Shown in pieces: positions 1 through 8,548 of a stretch of 48,078 nt of DNA. Origin of the DNA: Pedobacter segetis (lineage in GTDB: Bacteria; Bacteroidota; Bacteroidia; Sphingobacteriales; Sphingobacteriaceae); NCBI RefSeq assembly GCF_016623585.1, contig NZ_JAEHFY010000026.1, positions 1 through 48,078 on the forward strand, read 5' to 3'. Each line of letters begins with the position of its first letter. Position 1 is the stretch's first letter. Position numbers and translations under genes: made by a program. The notes under the pieces are model-generated. The model was not told the origin of the DNA and ran no database searches. It saw only the letters and a program-made list of their open reading frames with translations.

Positions 1-13
1 GGATCTTACCCTA

Positions 14-158
14 AGCGGAGTTTAGGGGATGTCACCCTGAGCGAAGTCGAAGGGGCGTTGGGCTTTATGCTTCGACTCCGCTCAGCATTACTACGGCTCT
101 GTTCAGCATGACTTTCGGCTCCGCTCAGCATATCAATCTGAGCGGAGTTTAGGGGATG
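14..158. repeat. Cluster of short dispersed intergenic repeats
   Basis: The 18-mer AGCGGAGTTTAGGGGATG occurs at 14-31 and again at 141-158. CTCCGCTCAGCAT occurs at 76-88 and 119-131. Between them GTCACCCTGAGCGAAGTCGA (31-50) is the inverse of the CTTCGACTCCGCTCAG motif at 70-85. The same family appears at 36343-36366. It is non-coding and palindromic in character. No promoter could be identified confidently between here and the gene at 271. Confidence 0.7.
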
Positions 159-270
159 ACCTGCGGCTTTGATGGACAGAATTTAAGATTCCAATAACAT
201 GATTTACTGCCTTGTTTAGGAATAAAATGCCTTAGCTAACAAGAAAAAAATATTACAAGAAAATCATTAA

Positions 271-2121
271 ATGAAAAAAATATTCATCATTCTATTTCTC
301 TTTATCAGTTATTCTGGCTTCTGTCAGATACCTGATTTAGAGCGAGTAGAACCTATGTTCTGGTTTACTAAAATGCACAATCCAAAATTGCAGCTTTTGG
401 TACACGGAAAAGATATTGCAAGCCACAAAGTAAAACTGAATTACCCGGGAGTGCAGTTGGTAAAGGTTAATAAGGTAGAAAGCCCTAATTACCTTTTCTT
501 AGATTTATTGGTATCCCCATTTGCAAAGGCCGGGGAATTTACCATCAATTTTACCGAAAAGGGTAAAAAAAGCTTGAGCTATAATTACCGATTAAAAGAT
601 AAAGAGAACAGCCCCAACCGCATACAAGGCGTTACGCAAAAAGATTTTATTTATTTATTGATGCCAGATCGTTTTAGCAATGGCGATACAAGTAACGATG
701 TTGTTAAGGGTTTAAAAGAAGCTACCGTAAACCGTGATAGTATGTATTACCGCCATGGTGGCGATATACAGGGCGTTATCAATCACTTAGATTATTTGAA
801 AGATTTAGGGGTTACCACCATTTGGATGACACCCGAAATAGAAAACGATATGCCGCAAGCTTCTTATCATGGTTATGCGGTAACCGATCATTATAAAATA
901 GACCCTCGTTTTGGCACCAACCAACTTTATAAAAAGTATGTAGAAGATTGCCATGCAAAGGGTTTAAAAGTGATTAAAGATATTGTTCATAACCATATTG
1001 GTTCTAACCATTGGTTTTATAATGATTTACCGATGAAAAATTGGCTAAACCAATGGCCTGTTTATACGCAGACTTCTTATCGTGATCAGCCGGTTATGGA
1101 TCCACATGCTTCTGAAGCTGATAAAAAGAAAATGCTTGACGGTTGGTTTGTGCCTACCATGCCCGATTTGAACCAACGCAATCCTTATGTTCAAAATTAT
1201 TTAACGCAAAACCATATCTGGTGGATAGAATATGCCGGGATTGATGGTTTGCGCCTAGATACCTACCCTTATAATGATCCCGAGTTTATGGCAGATTGGG
1301 AATTAAAGCTTCATGCAGAGTTCCCTCGTCTATCTATTTTTGGTGAAACGCTGGTTTCTTCTGTTGCCAGTCAAGCATTTTTTACTGGCGGAAATACAGT
1401 TAACCGTGGCTTTGATACCCATTTGCCAGGCGTTACCGATGCAGTTTTAAAAGATGCCATTTACGAAGGCTTGAACGGTAAAAACGGTTGGGTAGATGGG
1501 ATCAATCGCATTTATGCAACCTTGGCGCAAGATTTTCTTTATAAAAACCCAAACAACAATTGCATCTTTTTGGATAACCATGATATGAGCCGCTTTTACG
1601 CTATGGTAAACGAAGATTTTGCTAAATATAAAATGGGCATCACAATGCTATTGACCATGAGGGGCATCCCAGAAATGTATTATGGTACAGAGATTTTGAT
1701 GAAAAATTATGCTAACCCAGATGGTTTGGTTCGTTCTGATTTTATGGGAGGTTGGGCAACTGATAGTTTAGATAAATTTACCGAAAAAGGGCGCACCCCT
1801 AAAGAAAACGAAGCATTTGATTACGTGAAAACATTGGCCAATTATCGGCAAAAAAGTGAGGCTTTGCAAAGCGGTAAATTGATGCAATATGTGCCAGAGA
1901 ACGATTTATATGTGTATTTAAGGTATATCCCAAATCGTCCAAAAGGTACAGTAATGGTTGTTATCAATAATACAGAGAACAATAAAACCTTAGATACCGC
2001 AAGATTTGCAGAGCAGTTAAAAGGGATCACAAAAGGCAAGGATATTTTTACCGGTAAGATAGCAAACATCAATCAATTACAAATACCTAAAATGAGCGCA
2101 ACAGTTTTAGAACTTAATTAA
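271..2121 (+). CDS. susA: SusA-like neopullulanase/cyclomaltodextrinase (GH13), exported
   Basis: This 616-residue glycoside hydrolase family 13 enzyme should cleave maltodextrins, pullulan or cyclodextrins in the periplasm. A signal peptide covers about residues 1-19 and ends at FCQ. An N-terminal beta-sandwich of the cyclomaltodextrinase type (about 20-110) precedes the catalytic barrel. The GH13 triad is visible as D330 (GLRLD), E359 (FGETL) and D438 (LDNHD). The length matches the family of Bacteroides SusA, about 617 residues from memory. It is the first gene in the window of a tightly spaced + strand operon with beta-phosphoglucomutase 20 nt downstream, so its products probably feed the phosphorolytic route encoded next. 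The exact substrate is inferred. Confidence 0.9.
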   Translation: MKKIFIILFLFISYSGFCQIPDLERVEPMFWFTKMHNPKLQLLVHGKDIASHKVKLNYPGVQLVKVNKVESPNYLFLDLLVSPFAKAGEFTINFTEKGKKSLSYNYRLKDKENSPNRIQGVTQKDFIYLLMPDRFSNGDTSNDVVKGLKEATVNRDSMYYRHGGDIQGVINHLDYLKDLGVTTIWMTPEIENDMPQASYHGYAVTDHYKIDPRFGTNQLYKKYVEDCHAKGLKVIKDIVHNHIGSNHWFYNDLPMKNWLNQWPVYTQTSYRDQPVMDPHASEADKKKMLDGWFVPTMPDLNQRNPYVQNYLTQNHIWWIEYAGIDGLRLDTYPYNDPEFMADWELKLHAEFPRLSIFGETLVSSVASQAFFTGGNTVNRGFDTHLPGVTDAVLKDAIYEGLNGKNGWVDGINRIYATLAQDFLYKNPNNNCIFLDNHDMSRFYAMVNEDFAKYKMGITMLLTMRGIPEMYYGTEILMKNYANPDGLVRSDFMGGWATDSLDKFTEKGRTPKENEAFDYVKTLANYRQKSEALQSGKLMQYVPENDLYVYLRYIPNRPKGTVMVVINNTENNKTLDTARFAEQLKGITKGKDIFTGKIANINQLQIPKMSATVLELN

Positions 2122-2141
2122 TCTAAAACAAACAAGATATA

Positions 2142-2801
2142 ATGGAAAAACATATAGAAATAAAAGCCTTACTGTTTGATTTGGATGGCGTGTTGGTAGA
2201 TACGGCTGTTTATCATTACCAAGCTTGGCTGCGTTTGGCAAAAACAATGGGTTTTATCTTTACCGAAAAGCAAAACGAAGAACTAAAGGGCATTAGCCGT
2301 ATGGATAGTTTAGATAAGATTTTACGTTGGGGTAACGTAGCTAAAAGCGATACCGAAAAACAAGAATTAGCCACAAGAAAAAACGATTGGTATGTAGAAT
2401 TGATCAATAAAATGACCGAGGAAGAATTATTGCCCGGAGCCGTTGATTTTTTGAAAGCGGCACATAAAGAAGGTTATCAGATGGCCTTGGGATCGGCAAG
2501 TAAAAACACAAGCATCATTTTAAAGAACACAAAGATTGCCCATTTTTTTGATGCGATAGTGGATGGAAATAGCGTTTCAAAATCTAAACCAAACCCAGAG
2601 GTTTTTTTAAAAGGAGCAGAATTGTTGAACGTTAAACCCAATCAATGTATCGTTTTTGAAGATGCCGAAGCAGGAATTGAAGCCGCAAAACGTGGTGGTA
2701 TGAAAGCGATAGGAATTGGCGATAAAAATATATTATTACGGGCAAATAAAGTGGTTAATGGCTTAAATGAATTAACCATCAAAGATTTAAAAGAATTATA
2801 A
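2142..2801 (+). CDS. pgmB: Beta-phosphoglucomutase (HAD superfamily)
   Basis: This 219-residue cytosolic enzyme should convert beta-glucose 1-phosphate to glucose 6-phosphate. The HAD motif I is FDLDGVLVD with nucleophile D13 and acid/base D15. The conserved GSASKN segment, the SKSKPNPEVF lysine loop and the VFEDAEAGIEAA metal-binding motif follow in the usual order and spacing. The length is normal for PgmB. It lies between a GH13 gene and a GH65 phosphorylase. That pairing is diagnostic, because maltose phosphorylase releases beta-glucose 1-phosphate, which only this type of mutase can use. The same operon transcript is likely. Confidence 0.93.
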   Translation: MEKHIEIKALLFDLDGVLVDTAVYHYQAWLRLAKTMGFIFTEKQNEELKGISRMDSLDKILRWGNVAKSDTEKQELATRKNDWYVELINKMTEEELLPGAVDFLKAAHKEGYQMALGSASKNTSIILKNTKIAHFFDAIVDGNSVSKSKPNPEVFLKGAELLNVKPNQCIVFEDAEAGIEAAKRGGMKAIGIGDKNILLRANKVVNGLNELTIKDLKEL

Positions 2802-2820
2802 ATGTTTAGGAGATAAGAGG

Positions 2821-2848
2821 TCTCATATCTCATATCTCACATCTCTAT
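2821..2848. repeat. TCTCATA heptad tandem repeat
   Basis: Four degenerate copies of a 7-base unit (TCTCATA, TCTCATA, TCTCACA, TCTCTAT) fill the gap between pgmB and the GH65 gene. The same heptad occurs in the thrB-thrC gap at 30705-30728. It has no coding potential and no obvious hairpin of its own, though GAGATAAGAG at 2810-2819 could pair with part of it. Confidence 0.7.
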
Positions 2849-2856
2849 ACTAAGCA

Positions 2857-5175
2857 ATGAAAGATTACATTAAAAAACACGAGTGGAACATTATCGAAGA
2901 AGGTTTTGATCCACATTTCAATAAAATATCAGAAAGTATTTTTAGTTTGGGAAATGGCCGCATGGGCCAAAGGGCAAATTTTGAAGAAACTTACACTGGC
3001 GAAACCCTAAGCGGAAATTACATTGCAGGCGTTTACTATCCAGATAAAACCCGTGTGGGATGGTGGAAAAACGGTTATCCAGAATATTTTGCAAAAGTAC
3101 TGAACGCTGCCAATTGGATAGGGATTAAAGTGCAAATTGGAGATGAGGTTTTAGATTTGGCAAAAGCAACCGTTAACCAATTTACAAGAGTTTTAAATAT
3201 GCAAGAAGGCTATTTAGAACGTAGTTTTACCGCAGAACTAGCTAGTGGCAAACAGCTAAAAGTTAAAGCAACACGTTTTTGCAGCATTGCCGATGATGAA
3301 ATTGCTGCCATAAAATATAGCATAACGCCTTTAAATTTTGATGCCGATTTTACGCTTGTTCCATTTATTGATGGCGATGTAAAAAACGAGGATAGCAATT
3401 ATGATGAGAAGTTTTGGGATTTTGTTATCGATGAAGTTTCTAACAACGAGGCGTATTTAACCTTGAGAACTAAAAAAACTGATTTTGAGGTTTGTACGGG
3501 AAGTTTTATCCAAATATATAATGTAGGTAAACCTGTTGCTTTTAAATCTGAAATTATAAAAAAGGATAAATATGTTGCACAGAAAATAAATATATCGGCA
3601 AAGAAAAATCAAGAAATAAGCTTGATCAAGGTTGTCGCAAATCTTTCGTCCCAAAATTACGCTAAAGAAGAGCTTTTAAGCCAAACAAAAATTGCTGTTT
3701 CAAAAGCTTCGGCTAAAGGATTTGAGCAATTAAAGCAAGAGCAAAAAGAAGCTTGGGCCAGCAAATGGCAAGAAAGCGATATTGTTATTGATGGGGATGT
3801 TGCTGCTCAACAAGCCATTCGTTTCAATATTTTCCAACTTTTTCAAACCTATACTGGTAAAGATGATAGGCTCAATATAGGGCCAAAAGGTTTTACGGGG
3901 GAAAAATATGGAGGCTCTACCTATTGGGATACAGAAGCTTATTGTGTGCCTTTTTATTTGGCAACCGCACCGCAGCAAGTCAGCAAAAATTTATTGATCT
4001 ATCGCTACAAACAATTGGATAAAGCGATTGAAAACGCTCAAAAATTAGGTTTTACAGATGGTGCGGCATTATTCCCGATGGTTACCATGAATGGTGAGGA
4101 ATGCCATAACGAGTGGGAAATTACCTTCGAGGAAATCCATAGAAACGGGGCAATTGCTTTCGCTATTTATAACTATATACGTTATACTGGCGATGAAAGC
4201 TATTTATCAGAATATGGCCTAGAAGTTTTGATTGGTATTGCCCGTTTTTGGAAACAACGTGTAAACTGGAGCAAAGCAAAAAACAAGTTTGTGATGTTGG
4301 GTGTTACAGGGCCAAACGAGTACGAAAACAACGTTAATAACAACTGGTACACAAATGTTTTGGCAACTTGGTGTTTAAAATATACCATTAAAGCAGCTCA
4401 AATTGTAGAAAAAGCCCGCCCTGCCCTGTATAAAAACATCGTACAAAAATTAAAATTCGATAAGCAAGAATTTTCTGATTGGGCTTCAATTATAGATCAC
4501 ATGTATTACCCAATTGATACCGAAAAAGGGATTTTCTTACAACAAGATGGTTATTTAGATAAAGAACAGGTTTTGGTAAAAGATTTGCCAAAATCGCAAA
4601 GGCCGATCAATCAAAAATGGAGTTGGGACCGGATTTTAAGATCTTGCTTTATCAAACAAGCCGATGTTTTACAAGGGATTTATTTCTTTGAGGATGATTA
4701 TGATCTGGCAACCATCAAACGAAATTTTGATTTTTATGAACCCCGTACCGTTCATGAAAGCTCGCTTTCGCCTTGTGTTCACAGCATTTTGGCTGCCAAA
4801 CTAAACAACGAAGCAAAAGCTTACGAGTTTTATTTACGCACCGCCCGTTTAGATCTAGACGATTATAACAACGATACCGAAGACGGTTTGCACATTACCT
4901 CTATGGCAGGCACATGGATGAGCGTGGTTGAAGGTTTTGCGGGGATGCGTGTAAAAGATGGGCAATTGCATTTCGACCCGTTTTTACCAAGCAATTGGAA
5001 ATCTTTTTCTTTTAAGGTTAATTTTAGGGGTACAAATCTCAAAATTAAAATCAGCGATAAAAGTTTCCAGATAGAGAACAACCACGATAGGGATTTAAAA
5101 ATTTCTGTTTATGGGCAAAACCATGTTTTAAAGGGCTTAAAAACTTTAGAAGTAGATAATAGGGAATTAGTTTAA
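2857..5175 (+). CDS. Maltose phosphorylase (GH65)
   Basis: This 772-residue family 65 enzyme should split maltose with phosphate into glucose and beta-glucose 1-phosphate in the cytosol. No signal peptide is present. An N-terminal beta-sandwich (about 1-270) is followed by an (alpha/alpha)6 barrel. In the barrel the substrate-loop motif GGSTYWDTEAY and the acidic motif NEWEITFEEIHRNGAIA (E419 to about residue 432) are clear; the catalytic acid lies in this second segment in the family. A small C-terminal beta domain ends the protein. Kojibiose or trehalose phosphorylases belong to the same family, so the maltose specificity rests on the flanking alpha-glucanase and transporter genes. The next gene starts 4 nt after the stop. 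Confidence 0.9.
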   Translation: MKDYIKKHEWNIIEEGFDPHFNKISESIFSLGNGRMGQRANFEETYTGETLSGNYIAGVYYPDKTRVGWWKNGYPEYFAKVLNAANWIGIKVQIGDEVLDLAKATVNQFTRVLNMQEGYLERSFTAELASGKQLKVKATRFCSIADDEIAAIKYSITPLNFDADFTLVPFIDGDVKNEDSNYDEKFWDFVIDEVSNNEAYLTLRTKKTDFEVCTGSFIQIYNVGKPVAFKSEIIKKDKYVAQKINISAKKNQEISLIKVVANLSSQNYAKEELLSQTKIAVSKASAKGFEQLKQEQKEAWASKWQESDIVIDGDVAAQQAIRFNIFQLFQTYTGKDDRLNIGPKGFTGEKYGGSTYWDTEAYCVPFYLATAPQQVSKNLLIYRYKQLDKAIENAQKLGFTDGAALFPMVTMNGEECHNEWEITFEEIHRNGAIAFAIYNYIRYTGDESYLSEYGLEVLIGIARFWKQRVNWSKAKNKFVMLGVTGPNEYENNVNNNWYTNVLATWCLKYTIKAAQIVEKARPALYKNIVQKLKFDKQEFSDWASIIDHMYYPIDTEKGIFLQQDGYLDKEQVLVKDLPKSQRPINQKWSWDRILRSCFIKQADVLQGIYFFEDDYDLATIKRNFDFYEPRTVHESSLSPCVHSILAAKLNNEAKAYEFYLRTARLDLDDYNNDTEDGLHITSMAGTWMSVVEGFAGMRVKDGQLHFDPFLPSNWKSFSFKVNFRGTNLKIKISDKSFQIENNHDRDLKISVYGQNHVLKGLKTLEVDNRELV

Positions 5176-5179
5176 TAAG

Positions 5180-6991
5180 ATGTTTTTAAAATCGGTAAAA
5201 ATGCGGGCAAAAATAATTTCGGCTAAAAATAGTTTCAGCAAAAACTTATCTGCGTTTTTTTTATTGATGATATTACCAACTTTAATTTTCTCTCAAACAA
5301 AATCTAAAATAATGGGCGATAAAAAAATAGTGATCTATCAATTGCTCCCACGCCTTTTTGGCAACACAAATACCACCAACAAAACTTACGGCTCTTTAGA
5401 AGAAAACGGCACCGGGAAATTTAACGATATTGATGAAAAAGCCCTAAACGGTTTAAAAGAACTAAGCGTAAACTATGTTTGGTACACAGGCATTATTGCC
5501 CACGCAAGTTTAACAGACTATTCTAAATTTGGTATCCCTAATAGTGATGCCGATGTGGTTAAGGGCATTGCCGGATCGCCCTATGCCATTAGAGATTATT
5601 ATGATGTGGATCCAGATCTGGCCGTAAACGTACCTAACAGGATGCAAGAGTTTGAAAACTTAGTTCAAAGAACACATGCAGCCGGCTTAAAGGTAATTAT
5701 TGATTTTGTACCTAACCACGTGGCCAGAGGTTATCATTCTAACGTAAAGCCAAAAGGTGTTGAAGATTTTGGCGAGAATGATGATACCACAAAAAGCTTT
5801 AGCCCAAAGAATGATTTTTACTACCTAAACGGCCAAAATTTTATGGTCCCGGATATTGATAAGGTACCAAACCCAACAGATTCTTTAAAAGATTACCAAT
5901 TTAACGAGAGCCCTGCAAAGGCAACCGGCAACAATTCTTTTTCGGCAAAACCAAAAGACGATGATTGGTACGAAACCATCAAGCTTAATTATGGGGTAGA
6001 TTATCAAAACGGAGAAAAAACCTATTTCGATCCTATTCCTCCGGTTTGGGTAAAAATGAAGGATATTTTGGTGTATTGGAGCAAAAAAGGGGTAGATGGT
6101 TTCCGTTGTGATGTGGCAGAAATGGTTCCGGTAGAATTTTGGCAATGGATGATACCTCAAGTAAAAAAAGAAAAGCCCGATCTGATTTTTATCGGCGAAG
6201 CCTACAACCCCAAAGTTTACAGCCAATATTTAAACCAGGGTGGTTTTGATTATCTGTATGATAAAGTGGGATTGTACGACGCGTTAAAAAAACTCATCAG
6301 AAACCAACCTGATGCCGATGTGGCAGCTATTTCACAAGCAAAAAATGAGGTGCAAGGTTTTGATGATAAAATGTTGCGCTTTTTAGAAAACCATGATGAA
6401 GAACGCATCGCATCAAAGGGTTTTGCAGGAGATGCCAATTTTGCTTTGCCTGCCATGGTGGTTACCGCAACCTTGGGCAAAAGCCCTGTGATGGTTTATT
6501 TTGGGCAAGAAGTTGGCGAGCCGGCAAAAGGGATAGAAGGTTTTGGCAAGGATGATAACAGAACAACGATCTTCGATTATTGGGGAGTTCCAAATCATCA
6601 AAAATGGATGAATAATGGTTTGTTTGATGGTGGTCAGCTTGATGAAAATCAAAAAGATTTACGAGAATTTTACAAAAATCTCCTAAAAATAAGTTCACAG
6701 AACGAAGCCATATCTAATGGCGATTTTTATGAAGTTCCACAACAAGAAATCAATAATAACAGGGTTTATGCTTATTTCAGATACACCAATGATCAAAGAT
6801 TGCTGATCATCTCAAATTTTAACAGAACAGAAAGCTTTGAAGGGAAAATTAACCTTCCTTCTATTGTTTTAAATAATAACCAGCCCAAAAACCCAGTTGA
6901 TTTATTGTCTAATAAAAATTTAGAAATGCCTGCGGGCGATGCTTTGAATATAAAATTAGCACCAAATTCTTCACAGATCATTCAATTTTAA
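5180..6991 (+). CDS. Exported alpha-amylase family protein (GH13)
   Basis: This second GH13 enzyme of the operon has 603 residues. A signal peptide of about 39 residues ends at LIFSQ; Met8 (5201) is an alternative start that would shorten an unusually long n-region. The barrel begins at about IVIYQLLPRLF, and the catalytic residues are D311 (GFRCD), E340 (FIGEA) and D406 (LENHD). The conserved DFVPNHV region II motif is present. A C-terminal beta domain follows. It sits between the phosphorylase (4 nt upstream) and the transporter (10 nt downstream), so it probably trims maltodextrins in the periplasm before uptake. Alpha-amylase versus alpha-glucosidase activity cannot be decided from the sequence. 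Confidence 0.88.
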   Translation: MFLKSVKMRAKIISAKNSFSKNLSAFFLLMILPTLIFSQTKSKIMGDKKIVIYQLLPRLFGNTNTTNKTYGSLEENGTGKFNDIDEKALNGLKELSVNYVWYTGIIAHASLTDYSKFGIPNSDADVVKGIAGSPYAIRDYYDVDPDLAVNVPNRMQEFENLVQRTHAAGLKVIIDFVPNHVARGYHSNVKPKGVEDFGENDDTTKSFSPKNDFYYLNGQNFMVPDIDKVPNPTDSLKDYQFNESPAKATGNNSFSAKPKDDDWYETIKLNYGVDYQNGEKTYFDPIPPVWVKMKDILVYWSKKGVDGFRCDVAEMVPVEFWQWMIPQVKKEKPDLIFIGEAYNPKVYSQYLNQGGFDYLYDKVGLYDALKKLIRNQPDADVAAISQAKNEVQGFDDKMLRFLENHDEERIASKGFAGDANFALPAMVVTATLGKSPVMVYFGQEVGEPAKGIEGFGKDDNRTTIFDYWGVPNHQKWMNNGLFDGGQLDENQKDLREFYKNLLKISSQNEAISNGDFYEVPQQEINNNRVYAYFRYTNDQRLLIISNFNRTESFEGKINLPSIVLNNNQPKNPVDLLSNKNLEMPAGDALNIKLAPNSSQIIQF

Positions 6992-7001
6992 ATCGTTAAA
7001 G

Positions 7002-8378
7002 ATGAACTTAAAAACCGCCTTTCAAAATCCTAAACTTTCGTTGATACAGATCATCAACATGAGTGTCGGTTTTTTTGGGATCCAATTTGGATGGGATCTG
7101 CAAAGGGCAAATATGGGCCGTATCTACGAGGGTTTGGGGGCAAACCCAGATCAAGTGCCGCTTTTGTTTTTGGCCGCACCGCTTACAGGTTTATTGATCC
7201 AGCCCATTATCGGGTATTTAAGTGATCATACTTGGCACCCAAAATGGGGCAGAAGAAGACCATATTTTATGGTGGGTGCAATCATTAGCAGTATAGCATT
7301 GATATTTATGCCCAATAGTGGCACATTATGGATGGCAGCAGGTTTACTATGGGTTTTAGATGTTTTCGGGAACGTTTCTATGGAGCCTTTTAGGGCATTT
7401 GTAACCGATAAATTGCCAGATAGCCAAGTAAACCGTGGTTTTATTATGCAAAGCATGATGATTGGTTTGGGTGGTAGCGTGGCATCTGCATTGCCATGGT
7501 TAATGAAGAACGTTTTCCATTTAACAAATACCGCAGCAGAGGGATTCATCCCAGAAAACGTGAAATATTCTTTTTACATCGGTGCTTTTTTCTTCCTTGC
7601 GGCCGTTTTATGGACAGTTTTTACCACTAAAGAATATCCTCCCACAGAAGAAGAACTAAATAACCAGAAATTAGAAGGCAAAAAAGGTTTCTTGGGCGGT
7701 GCTAAAGATATTTTTAAGGCTTTAGCCGATATGCCAAAGCGGATGCAGATTGTTTCTTTGGTACAGTTTTTTACATGGCCGGGTTTGTTTCTGATGTGGT
7801 TTTATTATACCACCGCGGTAGCCGTAAACGTATTTGGCGGCACCAATGCCAGCGATCCAATTTACGCCGCAGGGGCAGATTTTGGAAGTTTAACATTGGC
7901 GTATTATAGTGTGGTTACTTTTTTGTTTGCTTTGGTGCTGCCCATTATTGCCGATAAACTGGGAAGAAAAACCACCCATGCCTTATGCTTGCTTTGTGGT
8001 GCGATAGGTTTGATAAGTGTGGCTTGGGTAACAGATAAAAATATGCTCTATTTATGTATGACAGGCGTTGGGATTGCTTGGGCAAGCATTTTATCTATGC
8101 CTTATGCCATGTTGAGCGGTTCTTTGCCAAAAGCTAAAATTGGCATTTACATGGGGATATTCAATTTCTTTATTGTATTGCCAGAGATCATGGCTTCTTT
8201 GGGTTTTGGTTGGCTCATGAGAAATGTGTTAAACAATGATCGACTTTTAGCGGTGCAATTAGGTGGAGCACTAATGGTTTTAGCAGCCTTAATCTGTTTT
8301 ATTTTTATTAAAGAACCAAAAACGACCGATAAAATAGTAACAGCAGAGCTAGAAATTGAAGAAGGAAGAGCAATCTAG
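7002..8378 (+). CDS. MFS maltose/sugar transporter (SLC45/GPH-like)
   Basis: This inner-membrane transporter of 458 residues has about twelve hydrophobic segments. The N-terminal FFGIQFGWDLQRANMGRIYE and the loop 2-3 motif SDHTWHPKWGRRRPY are typical of the SLC45-like sucrose/maltose carriers often placed in Bacteroidota maltose operons. The second half carries the matching GRKTTH loop. It is the last gene of the operon, 10 nt after a GH13 gene, and supplies the inner-membrane step between periplasmic amylases and the cytosolic phosphorylase. Proton coupling is expected for the family but not shown here. Confidence 0.88.
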   Translation: MNLKTAFQNPKLSLIQIINMSVGFFGIQFGWDLQRANMGRIYEGLGANPDQVPLLFLAAPLTGLLIQPIIGYLSDHTWHPKWGRRRPYFMVGAIISSIALIFMPNSGTLWMAAGLLWVLDVFGNVSMEPFRAFVTDKLPDSQVNRGFIMQSMMIGLGGSVASALPWLMKNVFHLTNTAAEGFIPENVKYSFYIGAFFFLAAVLWTVFTTKEYPPTEEELNNQKLEGKKGFLGGAKDIFKALADMPKRMQIVSLVQFFTWPGLFLMWFYYTTAVAVNVFGGTNASDPIYAAGADFGSLTLAYYSVVTFLFALVLPIIADKLGRKTTHALCLLCGAIGLISVAWVTDKNMLYLCMTGVGIAWASILSMPYAMLSGSLPKAKIGIYMGIFNFFIVLPEIMASLGFGWLMRNVLNNDRLLAVQLGGALMVLAALICFIFIKEPKTTDKIVTAELEIEEGRAI

Positions 8379-8387
8379 TTTTTTATC

Positions 8388-8500
8388 GCGTTAACGATAG
8401 GAACGACAGCTTTTTTTGCCCTAGCCTTAATGCAGGTAGCAAAAAAACTATAGTGTATAGCGTAGCCTGTCCCGAATTCATTTCGGGATTAAAGCGCCCA
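8388..8500. repeat. Intergenic palindromic element with two hairpins
   Basis: The gap between the transporter and the lipoprotein amylase holds a structured non-coding element. One stem pairs TTTTTTTGC (8411-8419) with GCAAAAAAA (8439-8447). A second pairs CCCGAA (8471-8476) with TTCGGG (8482-8487). The stretch TATAGTGTATAGCGTAGCC lies between them. From memory, similar elements occur in other Sphingobacteriaceae genomes. It could end the maltose operon transcript, but neither stem is followed directly by a clean U-run. Confidence 0.5.
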
Positions 8501-8548
8501 GATTTTTTTTAAGAATAGTTGTAATCATCAACCCATAAAATTATAAAC

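Noticed and set aside
31..131. CRISPR-like reading of the repeats at the window start
   Set aside because: The repeats are inverted and unevenly spaced, without spacers of constant length or cas genes.
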